Shown piece by piece: positions 7,801-16,071 of a DNA stretch of 44,566 nucleotides. Under the pieces are notes generated by a model. The model had not been told where the DNA came from and made no database searches. It was given only the letters and a program-made list of their open reading frames with translations. The position numbers and the translations under genes are program-made. Position 1 is the first letter of the stretch, and every line of letters starts with the position of its first letter. This DNA comes from Clostridia bacterium (GTDB lineage Bacteria; Bacillota; Clostridia; Oscillospirales; CAG-272), in the NCBI GenBank assembly GCA_017504605.1, contig JAFVQW010000025.1, forward strand, positions 1 through 44,566, in the 5' to 3' direction.

Positions 7801-10513
7801 CGCCGGGAACAAGCTTGACGCCACAATTCTCAAGGTAAGCAAAGATTGCACTAAGCTTATACACTCTATTATTTGTGAGTTCGGACTTAAGAACATCAAA
7901 CTTCTCGACGGATGCTTCCTGATCGCCGGAGGTAACATCCAAATTGGTAACGCCGTTCAAATTGGTGAGGCTTCTACTGGTCACACCCCAGCCGTAGCCG
8001 GTTACGAGGTTGTTGAATTCAAGGTACAGGTGCTGTTTGTCTTCTACGAGAACCTTAACGCCATCAACCATTTCTTCGCCTGCGTCGGAATGGTTCCAAA
8101 CCTTACCATCCTTAAAGTGATAGCAGGTTGCGTTGTCGGTGCCGTGTCCCTTGGTGTAGTCAACTATAACGTAGTTGGCTCTACCCGAAGCGGGGACGGT
8201 TCCCGTCGTGCCGTCAAGGTATGTGATGGTTGTGCCGTCGATCGCCTTGATCTCGGTCAAGCGGCTCATCTGATAGTCGTGCGTATAAGATGCGATTGTA
8301 TTGTCAATGATCTCGCAATAGTAGTAGTCGTTCCATGTGCCGAAATGAACCGTGCATCCGCTCGCAGTGATGCCGTCCATCTTAGGATAAACGTGTCCGT
8401 CAATCGTCTCATTCTCGCGAACCGAGCCGATCAGCATACCCGTGTAACGGTATGCGTAGTACTGATAGTTAGCACAAACATCGTTATAGACATCCATCTG
8501 CGCGGAAACGTGGCAGTTTACAAATTCAATGCCCGCATTCTTGGGAGTGCCCGCAGAGGTCTGACCGCTGGTCGGATAATACTGACCTGCGATGCCGCCG
8601 CAAGCAACGTCGTAAGAGCCCCAAAGTGCGCTTATCTTATTGGAATTGTCAACGGTAATGTTCGTAAAAGTGGTTTTAAGGTCTACTTCTTGAGCATACC
8701 ATCCAACGCAACCGACGATACCGCCATTGCCGATGTTATAAACACGGGGATTGCAGTCAGAGATTGCAATATTTTCAAAGGTTGCGCCATCAGCGTATGC
8801 TGCGATAACGCCCGTAGTGGTATACTCTCCGTCGGAAGAGAAATTCTTAACGGTGAGATTCTTTACAGTACCTTTGTAGATCTTACCGAAAAGTCCCATA
8901 CCATCGCGGTAGTACTGCTCGGATGCGGCATAATACTCGTTGTCGCCCTTCATTTCCCACGTATTGTGGTAGAAGTTCGAGATGGTATTTCCATTACCGT
9001 CGAAAATACCGGAGAATTTTCTGAGCCCGCTTGTGATAGCGGTGCCAGTCTTTTCGTAAGTACCTTCGCTGTTATAATAACCGATGGGGTAGAAAATAAG
9101 GTCGGGGTTGTTTTCGCTTTCCTTGTCGCCGAGGTTGATGTCTGCGATAAGCTTAATGTACTCGCCCTCAAAGGTCTTTCCGTTTTCATCACCCTTCATA
9201 CCGCCAACAACAGCGCCAAAATATGCAAGCTGGTCGGCGTTTGCGATAAGGTAGGGGTCGGTCTCGGTTCCCGAGCCGCCCGCGAAGGCGGTTGCAACCG
9301 TGCCGTTCCACGCGTTCACGGTGTTAGCGACAAGAGCAATCTCGGAGAAGGAGCAGAGCGCCATGGTGACGTCACCCGTCGCGGGGTCGTAGATAAACTC
9401 GTTATGAGCATCGAGGGCCGCGAGGTCATCCTCGTAGGTCATCTTAACCGTAACGCCGTCCTCTACGTGGTAGAGAGCGAAGTTACCCATATTGAGACCG
9501 GGGGCGAGGAGCTTCTTAACCGTTACGAGAATGGGGGTAGCGTTACCCTCCTTGATACCGCTGACGTGAACGTCAACAGAGTTCAAAATCTCGTTCTCGT
9601 AAAGCTCGACGTTGCTCTTTGTGCTATTGAGGGTCGTGACGTCGAGGGTGACGGTGGTAGTACCGTCAATCAGGGACGTGCCCGCGGGAATGATGGCCGT
9701 AATCTCCTCGTTGCCGCTCTTCAGCGTTACCTCGTCGACAAGAGCGCCGCTCGCATTGACGTTAACCGATGCAGAGGCACTGTAGTCTCCGCTGAAGGAG
9801 GGGAAGCCTGCGCCGCTGTCGTAGCCGTTACCGAGGCTGTCGTTCTCATAGTCGTACTGAGTTGCCTTGAGGTTTACGTATACGTCACCGACAGAGAGGT
9901 CCTGGTAGTCGTTCCCTGCCTTCTTATTCATATGAAGTGCGATTTTCAAGGTCTGTCTGCCAACCTCGGTGTGCGCGGGCGAGTTAGCCTCGGGCACACG
10001 TCCGTTAGGAAGGAGCTGACCGCTGATGAAGGAGTAGGGGTTGTCAAGGACCTCGGTAAGAGTTCCCTTCTTAACCCAAGCGCTACTTGCGGCTATCTCC
10101 TCGACGGTGCCGCCCGCTACGTCGCCGTATGCAACGTAGACGTCGATAACGTCACCGAGAAATTCACCGTTGTCGCCGAGGACGGCAGTGTTATCGGCCA
10201 CCTCGAGAGAAAGCCTGTACTTGAACGCGAGCGTGCCAAGGTTCATAACCTCGAGCGTCTCGATGCGTGTATATCCGGGCTCCCACTTGTCATAGTCGAA
10301 AATTTTATGCGTGCTCTTATCCTTGAGCGAGACGTCGCCGCTTGCCGTCTTATGTATAAGGTCAAGCTTCAGCGTTCCTGCCTCAATGATATTGCCCTCG
10401 CTCGTCTTCGTGTCGGTAAACCACGAGAAGGTGGTTCCGATAAGAGAGGTGATGAGCATTACCATAGCAAGCAGAGCGGAAATTAACCGCTGCTTTACGG
10501 TGCCTTTCTTCAT
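4865..10513 (-). CDS. giant SipW-type surface protein with beta-helix regions and C-terminal Hint domain
   Basis: 1,882 residues. Signal: helix at about 8-28, then GTTFSWFTDT, as in TasA/camelysin proteins. Residues ~30-240 form a TasA-like domain (WEPGYTRIETLEVMNLG). About 240-400 is a module shared with the 10646-12427 protein. GGSGTETDPYLIANADQLAYF (near 420) opens a repeat-rich GLUG/beta-helix-like region; a second right-handed-helix-like stretch lies near 1090-1300 (GRAAVNVSGGNCVIDNSRI). The C-terminus carries a Hint domain beginning at Cys1657 (CITPDTLITLADGTQVRVDSL), with SEHGFW (His1728) and GHLCYFVNGMLS near 1786-1795, then an 86-residue helical tail. No LPxTG or S-layer anchor is visible. 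The Hint domain probably self-cleaves at Cys1657. Role inferred: large cell-surface adhesin or fibre component. Confidence 0.85.
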   Translation of the reverse strand: MKKGTVKQRLISALLAMVMLITSLIGTTFSWFTDTKTSEGNIIEAGTLKLDLIHKTASGDVSLKDKSTHKIFDYDKWEPGYTRIETLEVMNLGTLAFKYRLSLEVADNTAVLGDNGEFLGDVIDVYVAYGDVAGGTVEEIAASSAWVKKGTLTEVLDNPYSFISGQLLPNGRVPEANSPAHTEVGRQTLKIALHMNKKAGNDYQDLSVGDVYVNLKATQYDYENDSLGNGYDSGAGFPSFSGDYSASASVNVNASGALVDEVTLKSGNEEITAIIPAGTSLIDGTTTVTLDVTTLNSTKSNVELYENEILNSVDVHVSGIKEGNATPILVTVKKLLAPGLNMGNFALYHVEDGVTVKMTYEDDLAALDAHNEFIYDPATGDVTMALCSFSEIALVANTVNAWNGTVATAFAGGSGTETDPYLIANADQLAYFGAVVGGMKGDENGKTFEGEYIKLIADINLGDKESENNPDLIFYPIGYYNSEGTYEKTGTAITSGLRKFSGIFDGNGNTISNFYHNTWEMKGDNEYYAASEQYYRDGMGLFGKIYKGTVKNLTVKNFSSDGEYTTTGVIAAYADGATFENIAISDCNPRVYNIGNGGIVGCVGWYAQEVDLKTTFTNITVDNSNKISALWGSYDVACGGIAGQYYPTSGQTSAGTPKNAGIEFVNCHVSAQMDVYNDVCANYQYYAYRYTGMLIGSVRENETIDGHVYPKMDGITASGCTVHFGTWNDYYYCEIIDNTIASYTHDYQMSRLTEIKAIDGTTITYLDGTTGTVPASGRANYVIVDYTKGHGTDNATCYHFKDGKVWNHSDAGEEMVDGVKVLVEDKQHLYLEFNNLVTGYGWGVTSRSLTNLNGVTNLDVTSGDQEASVEKFDVLKSELTNNRVYKLSAIFAYLENCGVKLVPGALTVGIANLDENGNVSADIDYDRDNWENSTIKFSGTGNIKLTIQDYYFCTPTELTVNITERQPEVKFDVVMNNGDFLHRVGNIGTVALDRLFKAKDGVEIGTVSVTVEAIDNTSASGKYSNNAIQFIGTGVVKVTVTDNDYCIPTELYLEVVDAVNATTATSATKNNVVLLNDMGFSSLKVSGGYTLYGNGFTMTCSGDSAALDMGYAFVTLSNGTLDNVQIVCPNFDYAVLYKSNMTESGNRKETTDKTRYFNVKSGVMVSGNSQILNSRISGGRAAVNVSGGNCVIDNSRIELGAVASILVGSANSLKLKDVTLIQKPTASTYDSNKKLMGFSVLYLCDSEGKATPTTLNGSFVQQAWVNADDKQYVPSAGQDIVDGVMKETAFIHNINGKDSLNLGFAYMPEDAQKTVAAPDNITDNRTDKATIPYEMKDVKIQIAILSTTVYVYSYNNSNGTADSFKTESEYKPNKQSDIITVNYSDTADGLTTDKSFGTDGWVYELNVDLDKLSGYALDFSKLSMSVNGVAITDFKVNGNAKPTSPVAVTAGGTTYTLTATVDGTEYTATYKVTGTETSKESPSLVASNYGAGLCVASSYGGTWHGAAPALEGIQIKYWSVAEGQYKTITLSDYTPTTAGKLNGTDTTWTYSPDNGDFTLTLTGGQVHSGNSVNAMPVVCDDKLYFVAASSKGLVNSGNSARTIPVSYSFKDNNNGDVLTFSHTWSVSENKDEQYKYSDFCNGTLKKLEASSGGITECITPDTLITLADGTQVRVDSLKGNEELLVWNMETGKLDKAPIMFVDSEAEAAYEVIKLYFSDGTEVKVISEHGFWDYDLNKYVYLDRNAADYIGHTFAKQNGDTLERVQLVNVVIETELTTAWSPVTEGHLCYFVNGMLSMPGGVGGLFNIFDVDPETMTYDYEAMQRDIETYGLYTYEELNAICPLSEEMFNAAGGAYLKISIGKGNLTEEELFEMISRYSKFFD

Positions 10514-10558
10514 TATCTTATATTTCCTTCCATTGAATTATTAATTTCAGTGCCTTTC

Positions 10559-10625
10559 GGCAATCGAAGAGCAGAAGCCGTCTTATGCCCTTCGATTGCC
10601 GCCTATCCCCCGTGCGGGGGATAGG
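10559..10625 (-). promoter_or_regulatory. two strong intergenic hairpins inside the fibre operon
   Basis: Stem 1: 10602-10611 with 10616-10625, perfect 10 bp, tetraloop GTGC. Stem 2: 10559-10569 with 10590-10600, perfect 11 bp, 20-base loop. No T-run follows either on the minus strand, so these are more likely mRNA 3'-end stabilisers or processing sites than terminators. They sit between the 593-residue protein and the giant protein. Confidence 0.6.
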
Positions 10626-10645
10626 ACGGACTTATAATATTAGCT

Positions 10646-12427
10646 TTAGGGGATTACAATACCGCCGTTGCCGAGATCAATGTCGCCGCCAAGGGAGATA
10701 TTGCCGTCACCGTTGTTGATAGCATCCTGTAAGCCTTCAGCGGTGGTAACAACGGTTACACCGTCAATAACGGAGTTGCCGCCGAAGGTGTGAGTTACGA
10801 CGTTTACATCGTAGGTCTCGGTCTCATCCTCGGGATTGGTGAGACGAAGCTTAACGGTAAAGGTGGCGCCATCAAGCTTATTCTGTGCATCACCTACGCC
10901 GCACGTAAATACCTCGACGAAATCAGCAACCATCTCGTACGTCCAGTTGCTCTTACCACCGGAAAGAGCCGTTCCAAGAAGGCCAATCTCGGTGTTTGCC
11001 TCAAGGGTCATGTCGCCGTTGTGGAATCCTACAAGCCAGGTGTCATACTGACCGCCAAGGAAGATTTCGTTTGCGCCAAGATCTCTGTCAAGAGATACGT
11101 AGAAATCGCAATACCAGTTCTTATATGCCTCATAAACCTCCTCAGAGAGCTCGGGACAGGTAAATACGAATGCAGCGTCAAGGGTTGCATCGAGGCCCTC
11201 GGTGGGTGCCCACTGACCGTAGTCGCCCCATTCGATCTCGGTGTTAACCCACTCGGGGTAATATACTACGGTTGCCTTGGGGGGCTCTAAACCATCGGTT
11301 TCGGGAGCCTCATACTCACCGTTAGCATCGTAAACGTAGGTAAAGGGAGAGAAGTTGGTGGTATTGATTTCAAGCTCACCGTTGTTGGGGTTGTAAGTAT
11401 AATCACCCTCGGGAAGAATGGAATTCTCGTGATAGAGAATGAGGTTGGTAAGGCCTTCCTCAATAGTCAACTGTACCTTTACGTTCTCGGCGTTGTCATC
11501 CCTAAGACCGTTCACTTTAATCTCAAGAGTAGTAGCCCCCTTGTTAGCGCCTACAGCAATTCTATCGTCAAGCGTGGTCTCAATTACGCTCGCGCTAACA
11601 CCAGTTGCTCCGTCGACGACAGCGCCCGCGGGAATAAGTACGCTACCATTATAACCGCCTGCGGGATTCTTAAGCTTAATCTCGTACGATGACTGACCGT
11701 CAACTACGGGAACGTAACCGGAAAGAACGACGGGATACTCTGCGCCTGCATCGTACTGGTTGCCGTTGCTGTCGCTCTCATACGCTGCCTGAGTTGCGAG
11801 AATGGTAATGTCAAACTTGCCGCCAAGGTCAAGTCCCTGATACTCGTTGCCGGCATCGGGGTCCATCTGAAGAACAAGGCCGAGGTAGGACTCCTGTCCC
11901 TCCTTAAGAGTGCCCTTAGTAAGAGCGGTGAAGTTCTCAACGAAGTCGCGAAGAGTGAACTTCGTGAACTCGCCCGCATCAGCAAGTGCATCAAGGTCGG
12001 AAGCCACGGTAAGAGTGTCGAGGTAGGGTCTGACGGTGTCAGAGGTATCGTCGCTCTTTACGTAAACGTAGATAACGTCAGCAAGTATGGAAAGGTTCTT
12101 CTCGGTGGTGATAGCAGCCTTCCAAGCGATTGCGAGGTTGCCGAGGTTAGTTACACGAAGATTTACTATCTGGGTGTAGCCGGGCTCCCACTTGTCATAG
12201 TTGAAGATAGCACTGTTGCCGTCTGCATCCTTAGCGGTTGCATCAACCCAAGCGGTGCCATCCCACTTGTCAAAGCCAATCTTGAGAGTACCCGTCTTGA
12301 TAACGTTGCCCTCGGACGATGCGGTGTCGGTAAACCAAGCAAAGGTGGTACCTACAAGCATCGTGAAGCACATGCAAAGTGCAAGAACGCTTGCAAGCAG
12401 TGCTCTCTTAGTAGAGTGCTTTTTCAT
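10646..12427 (-). CDS. TasA/camelysin-like SipW-type surface protein, C-terminal beta-helix cut short
   Basis: 593 residues. The signal helix (about 9-30) ends in GTTFAWFTDT, then the classical TasA-like opening ASSEGNVIKTGTLKIGF, the NYDKWEPGYTQIVNLRVTNLGNLAIAWKA strand region and DAGNEYQGLDLGGKFDITILATQ, the camelysin-type end of the domain (about residue 215). Residues ~240-385 match a module in the giant neighbour; 385-555 is a further beta-rich domain of unknown role. The last 33 residues (TTAEGLQDAINNGDGNISLG...) look like the first turn of a beta-helix repeat of the kind that usually continues for hundreds of residues, but a stop follows GGIVIP. Likely the main fibre-type subunit or an adhesin. 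The ATG at 12427 has an AAGGAG site. The SipW-like peptidase gene ends 18 bases upstream. Confidence 0.85.
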   Translation of the reverse strand: MKKHSTKRALLASVLALCMCFTMLVGTTFAWFTDTASSEGNVIKTGTLKIGFDKWDGTAWVDATAKDADGNSAIFNYDKWEPGYTQIVNLRVTNLGNLAIAWKAAITTEKNLSILADVIYVYVKSDDTSDTVRPYLDTLTVASDLDALADAGEFTKFTLRDFVENFTALTKGTLKEGQESYLGLVLQMDPDAGNEYQGLDLGGKFDITILATQAAYESDSNGNQYDAGAEYPVVLSGYVPVVDGQSSYEIKLKNPAGGYNGSVLIPAGAVVDGATGVSASVIETTLDDRIAVGANKGATTLEIKVNGLRDDNAENVKVQLTIEEGLTNLILYHENSILPEGDYTYNPNNGELEINTTNFSPFTYVYDANGEYEAPETDGLEPPKATVVYYPEWVNTEIEWGDYGQWAPTEGLDATLDAAFVFTCPELSEEVYEAYKNWYCDFYVSLDRDLGANEIFLGGQYDTWLVGFHNGDMTLEANTEIGLLGTALSGGKSNWTYEMVADFVEVFTCGVGDAQNKLDGATFTVKLRLTNPEDETETYDVNVVTHTFGGNSVIDGVTVVTTAEGLQDAINNGDGNISLGGDIDLGNGGIVIP

Positions 12428-12445
12428 TGTTTTCTCCTTATTTTT

Positions 12446-13201
12446 TTAGTTGTTGTTATTTTCGCCGCCGTCGGCGGTGTCAGACGGAGTGTTCCCCGCC
12501 TGTTTTGCGAGCTGCTCCTTAAGAGCCTGTAGCTCGCGAAGCATTTTCTCGGACTCCTCCCGCTGCTTAGCAAGCTCTCTGCGCTCTGCCTCAATGTCCG
12601 CAACCTGCTCCTGCTTATACTGCCTGAACAGCTTTACGGTGTTAACTCCCTGCCATATTATGAGAAGGAGAAAGGGCACGAGTATACAGACTATGTAGCC
12701 CGGGGTAGTCTTCAAAAAGTTAAAGAAATGTCCAACGAGGGGGATCTTACCCGCGTACGTGCCGAGCACGTACGCAGGTTCAACCGTTGCCTCGTCGTTC
12801 GTATCGGTGTTGGTACCGTAGGTGACGTAGCCGAGAAGCTCGCCCCTGCTGTTACGCTTCACCTCGCGAATTCTGTGCGTTACCGTCTTGCCAATGCTGT
12901 CCTTGTTCTGCGATACGAAGGCGATGATTTCTCCCGCCTCAAGAGTCGTAGGATCGTCTACGCTCTTGATTATAACGATATCGCCGGCGTTAAAGTGAAC
13001 CTTATCATCCTTGTTCTTATCGGATTTACTCATTGAATCGGACAGTACGACGTAAAAGCGTATGCCGAAGAGCTCGCGCTCGTTTTTATCAAATGTGAGG
13101 GTTGAGAAGAGAGTAAATACCATCATACATACGGTAAATACAATAAGAATACAGGATAGAATTTTCTTTATAACGTCAAGCGCCTTGTTGGTGTTTTCCA
13201 T
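12446..13201 (-). CDS. sipW: signal peptidase I, SipW (ER/archaeal type)
   Basis: 251-residue membrane protease that removes the unusual signal peptides of TasA-like proteins in this locus. Seen: N-terminal transmembrane helix (about 13-33), Ser nucleophile in VVLSDSM, GDIVI, His in VTHRIREV in place of the bacterial catalytic Lys (the Ser-His form of ER/archaeal peptidases and B. subtilis SipW), a second transmembrane helix (about 168-190) and a long charged C-terminal coiled coil (IEAERRELAKQREESEKMLRELQALKEQ) that would lie in the cytoplasm. That tail is also present in the second SipW of this locus and is not part of the catalytic fold. ATG at 13201; the previous gene stops 8 bases upstream, so translation is probably coupled. 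Confidence 0.92.
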   Translation of the reverse strand: MENTNKALDVIKKILSCILIVFTVCMMVFTLFSTLTFDKNERELFGIRFYVVLSDSMSKSDKNKDDKVHFNAGDIVIIKSVDDPTTLEAGEIIAFVSQNKDSIGKTVTHRIREVKRNSRGELLGYVTYGTNTDTNDEATVEPAYVLGTYAGKIPLVGHFFNFLKTTPGYIVCILVPFLLLIIWQGVNTVKLFRQYKQEQVADIEAERRELAKQREESEKMLRELQALKEQLAKQAGNTPSDTADGGENNNN

Positions 13202-13209
13202 TATGAAAA

Positions 13210-13806
13210 TTACTCCTTAACGTCTTTAACGTCGACATTTCCCTGCACTGCGTGAACGGTTATGCCAATACCCGAGTATTCCTTGCTCTGGAAGAAGTTG
13301 CCCGCGTCTTCCTTCATCTTAATTACTAAGTAGTAGACCTCGGTGCTCTTCGTCTCGGGGCCAAGGTGCCCCTCGAATTCGCTGAGATGCTCAGTAGTGG
13401 TTCCCTCCGAAGACTCCCTCACTATATAAATGTCAAACGCGCGCTCGAGCTCCCGAACATCAATATTCGGGTCCTCGCTGACGTAGACACGGTAGTTTAT
13501 CGGAATGTTTCCGTCGTTCTCTACCCTGAAGCCTCGGGTATAGTAGGTTGCTCCCGGCTCGAAGTAAATATCTTCCTGCTCCAAGTCGGACTTAAACGTC
13601 AACACCTTACCTATCAGTGAGGCGTCTGTCTCGGCATCAATGATGTCGACCTTTATACGTCCGGTCGTGGTTATAACGCCGATGGTGCCGTCGCCGGCGT
13701 CGCTCGTAAAGAGGGCGAGCGTTGCGCCGGTCAGACACACAAGGCAAAGCAGTATAACAATTACCGCTATAATGATTGTCTGAGTATTCGTTTTATAACG
13801 GGTCAT
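13210..13806 (-). CDS. TasA/camelysin-like SipW-type protein (minor subunit)
   Basis: 198 residues. After a short basic start, a helix (about 9-30) ends in GATLALFTSDAGDGTIGVITTTGRIKVDI, the signal and first strand of the TasA family. YFEPGATYYTRGFRVENDGNIPINYRVY matches the family core, and the end (DAGNFFQSKEYSGIGITVHAVQGNV) is a variant of the GNEYQ...ATQ motif. There are two adjacent ATG codons; the second (13806) lies 5 bases from GGAGG and is preferred. It stands directly upstream of sipW, the place tapA/yqxM holds relative to sipW in B. subtilis, so an assembly or anchoring role is possible, but this is inference from position only. Confidence 0.8.
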   Translation of the reverse strand: MTRYKTNTQTIIIAVIVILLCLVCLTGATLALFTSDAGDGTIGVITTTGRIKVDIIDAETDASLIGKVLTFKSDLEQEDIYFEPGATYYTRGFRVENDGNIPINYRVYVSEDPNIDVRELERAFDIYIVRESSEGTTTEHLSEFEGHLGPETKSTEVYYLVIKMKEDAGNFFQSKEYSGIGITVHAVQGNVDVKDVKE

Positions 13807-13863
13807 CATTACCTCCTTGCCGTTAAGATTTTTTGGGCTACGGCGGTTAAGCCGTGCTAAAGA

Positions 13864-16023
13864 TTAGCCAAATACTACACAATCAGCAAGAGTTCTGCCA
13901 GAGGGGAGCTCTATGGTGATGTAAGATGTGTAATTAGCAGCCGTGAGAACAACACCGTTGACGGTGCAATTCGTGAGCGTGACCGTGCAACCTGCATCGA
14001 GAGCGGAGAGGTCAACGTAGAAGCCCTCCTCGAACTCACAATCGGTAAACACAGTACTTACATAGGGCCTTACAAGACGGTCGTAGTCCTGGCCGTAGCC
14101 GTTATTCTGCCAATACTTTGCGCTGTTCTCGCCAAACTTACAATTATCGAAGCTTACAGAATCAAGTCCCGCAAGACTGGTCCAGCCGTTAATGGTGGAA
14201 TTGCTAATGTAGAGCTTCTTACCGTTATGCTCGGTGGTATTTACAGCGTAACCGGGACCGTCGATAACGACGCTATCGATGTAAACGTCCTCGGTGGGAG
14301 AGGAAATAACTATTCCGCGTCCAACGGCAGTATCAATTACGAGGTTCTTAATGGTTCCGCCGTAGGTCTCGATTGCATAACCATTGTACTGAGGATTTTC
14401 GATGTCGAGAGAGTTTCCGTTGCCGTCAAAAACGCCGCCCTCTACTTTTACAGCTACGGGAGTTCCGTAAATAGCGGAGTTTGCAAGAGGAGCTACGACA
14501 TCCTCGGTAAGAACGATGTAAGCATCTTCGAGCTTGCCGCCGTTAAAGCTGCTCGCATCATTGACTACAACGAGACCCATATCGGTAAGATTAGACATCT
14601 TGTAAAGGTTGTCATTGCCGTCAGCCACAGGCTCGGATGCGAAATCGAAAAGGCCGAAGTTTCCAACGTTGTTCTCATATCTAAGATTGAGATTATCCGC
14701 GGTGTAGCTGGTCTTAAGGTTGAGAACGTTGAACTCGTCAGCATTCGCGGTGTTAACGAAGGCGTTCTTCTTAACGGTGATGGTGTATACGCCATTACCC
14801 TGACGGCTCGAGCCGAACGCAGCCTTATCTGCCGCCCAGTTCGTGAAGGTGTTACCTACGATATACCAATCGGAGCTATTACCGGTAGCGTTAATCGCAT
14901 TGTGAACGGTGCCGCTCGCGGTGCTGCCGAAGGTGTTATAGGTAATCGTAGCGGTACCTGTAGCAAGGTAATTAAGACGAACGTAGTTAAGTGCTACGCA
15001 GTCGAAATTACAAGCGGTAACGGTGATGTCGGATGCACGCTCAGTAGCACGGCCCTGCTCCTCAAAGAAAATGGGAGCGTAATTTGCGGGGTCAGCCGCA
15101 GTTCCGGTGAAGGTGCAGTTCTTGATAAGAACGTTATCAGCAGATACAGCCTTCACGTCCGCTGTGCCCGAGCCGGTAATGCTGCAGGTATAAGCGGTTG
15201 CGCCGCTCTTAGCAGAGTAGGTGGTCTTCGCACCTGCGGCGTCAAAGGTGATGCCGTCAAGCGTAATGCCGTCCTTAGCATTGAGGTCGACAAAGTCAAC
15301 CACAGCGCTGTTGGTTACGAGCGTGAGATTGTTCTGAGTCATCTTGAGGCTACCGTACTTACCGGCAACAAGACCGATTACGGTGTCTTCCTCGACAGAC
15401 GCAAGCACGCCGTCGATGGTCTCGGGAGTTGCGAGAACGTCACACATAGGAACGTAGTCAGCAACGCCGTTACCCTGAACCGCGATTACGCCGAAGTCAA
15501 TCTCTGCGGTCTGCTCCTGATACTCGTTGCCAACGGTCTTAGGAAGATCGATGGTAACAGAGATGGTGCGAGTCTTCTCAGCCTCGCTCGCGGGAACGGC
15601 CCACTCGGTCCAAGCGGACGTGCCGCCCACAAGAGTCTCGCCGTCAGCGGTTGCTACGAGCGCCTCAGCAAGCTTTCCGTTTACAGCCCAGGTAAATCTG
15701 TACTGTACGGCAACGTTGCTATTATTGGTCATAACTACCTTAAAGGTCGCCTTGTCTCCGGGGGTAACGTTCTCGAATACCAGAGTGTTCGCATCGGTGA
15801 ACTCTGCCGTACCTCCGTTCTCAAAGGTGCCCGTCTGTGCTACGTCCATAGAGTAGAGCTCGAGAGAGGTGTCATCTATGGTAGCAATCATCTCAACCTT
15901 ACCGGACTTGATGGAAATGTCCGCATTGCTCTCACTCGTAAAGAGTGCGAAGGTCGAGCCCGCGATAAGACTAAGGCAAAGTGCGATAGTCAGTATCGAG
16001 GATACTAATACCTTTTTTTTCAT
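13864..16023 (-). CDS. TasA-like domain fused to parallel beta-helix, SipW-type surface protein
   Basis: 719 residues. Signal helix (about 5-24) followed by GSTFALFTSESNADISIKSGKV. The TasA-like domain (to about residue 190) contains FENVTPGDKATFKVVMTNNSNVAVQYRF and the closing IDLPKTVGNEYQEQTAEIDFGVIAVQG. Residues ~205-719 are a pectate-lyase-like right-handed beta-helix, read from regular short repeats such as VLIKNCTFTG, ITVTACNFDC, IYNSTINGW-like turns (LYISNSTINGWTSL) and SFDNCKFGENS. No polysaccharide-lyase catalytic motif was recognised, so a binding or structural role is more likely than an enzyme. ATG at 16023 with AAGGAG upstream. It follows the 204-residue subunit by 48 bases and precedes another TasA-like gene. 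Confidence 0.85.
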   Translation of the reverse strand: MKKKVLVSSILTIALCLSLIAGSTFALFTSESNADISIKSGKVEMIATIDDTSLELYSMDVAQTGTFENGGTAEFTDANTLVFENVTPGDKATFKVVMTNNSNVAVQYRFTWAVNGKLAEALVATADGETLVGGTSAWTEWAVPASEAEKTRTISVTIDLPKTVGNEYQEQTAEIDFGVIAVQGNGVADYVPMCDVLATPETIDGVLASVEEDTVIGLVAGKYGSLKMTQNNLTLVTNSAVVDFVDLNAKDGITLDGITFDAAGAKTTYSAKSGATAYTCSITGSGTADVKAVSADNVLIKNCTFTGTAADPANYAPIFFEEQGRATERASDITVTACNFDCVALNYVRLNYLATGTATITYNTFGSTASGTVHNAINATGNSSDWYIVGNTFTNWAADKAAFGSSRQGNGVYTITVKKNAFVNTANADEFNVLNLKTSYTADNLNLRYENNVGNFGLFDFASEPVADGNDNLYKMSNLTDMGLVVVNDASSFNGGKLEDAYIVLTEDVVAPLANSAIYGTPVAVKVEGGVFDGNGNSLDIENPQYNGYAIETYGGTIKNLVIDTAVGRGIVISSPTEDVYIDSVVIDGPGYAVNTTEHNGKKLYISNSTINGWTSLAGLDSVSFDNCKFGENSAKYWQNNGYGQDYDRLVRPYVSTVFTDCEFEEGFYVDLSALDAGCTVTLTNCTVNGVVLTAANYTSYITIELPSGRTLADCVVFG

Positions 16024-16071
16024 TTTTTTTATCTCCTTTTTAAATTGGGTATCAAATAAATTGACAGGATT

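Noticed and set aside
7568-10486. 972-codon plus-strand open frame opposite the giant surface protein
   Set aside because: It is antisense to a protein with clear signal peptide, TasA-like and Hint domains; its composition is a codon-shadow (rich in V, N, R, C) and it shows no domain or ribosome site.
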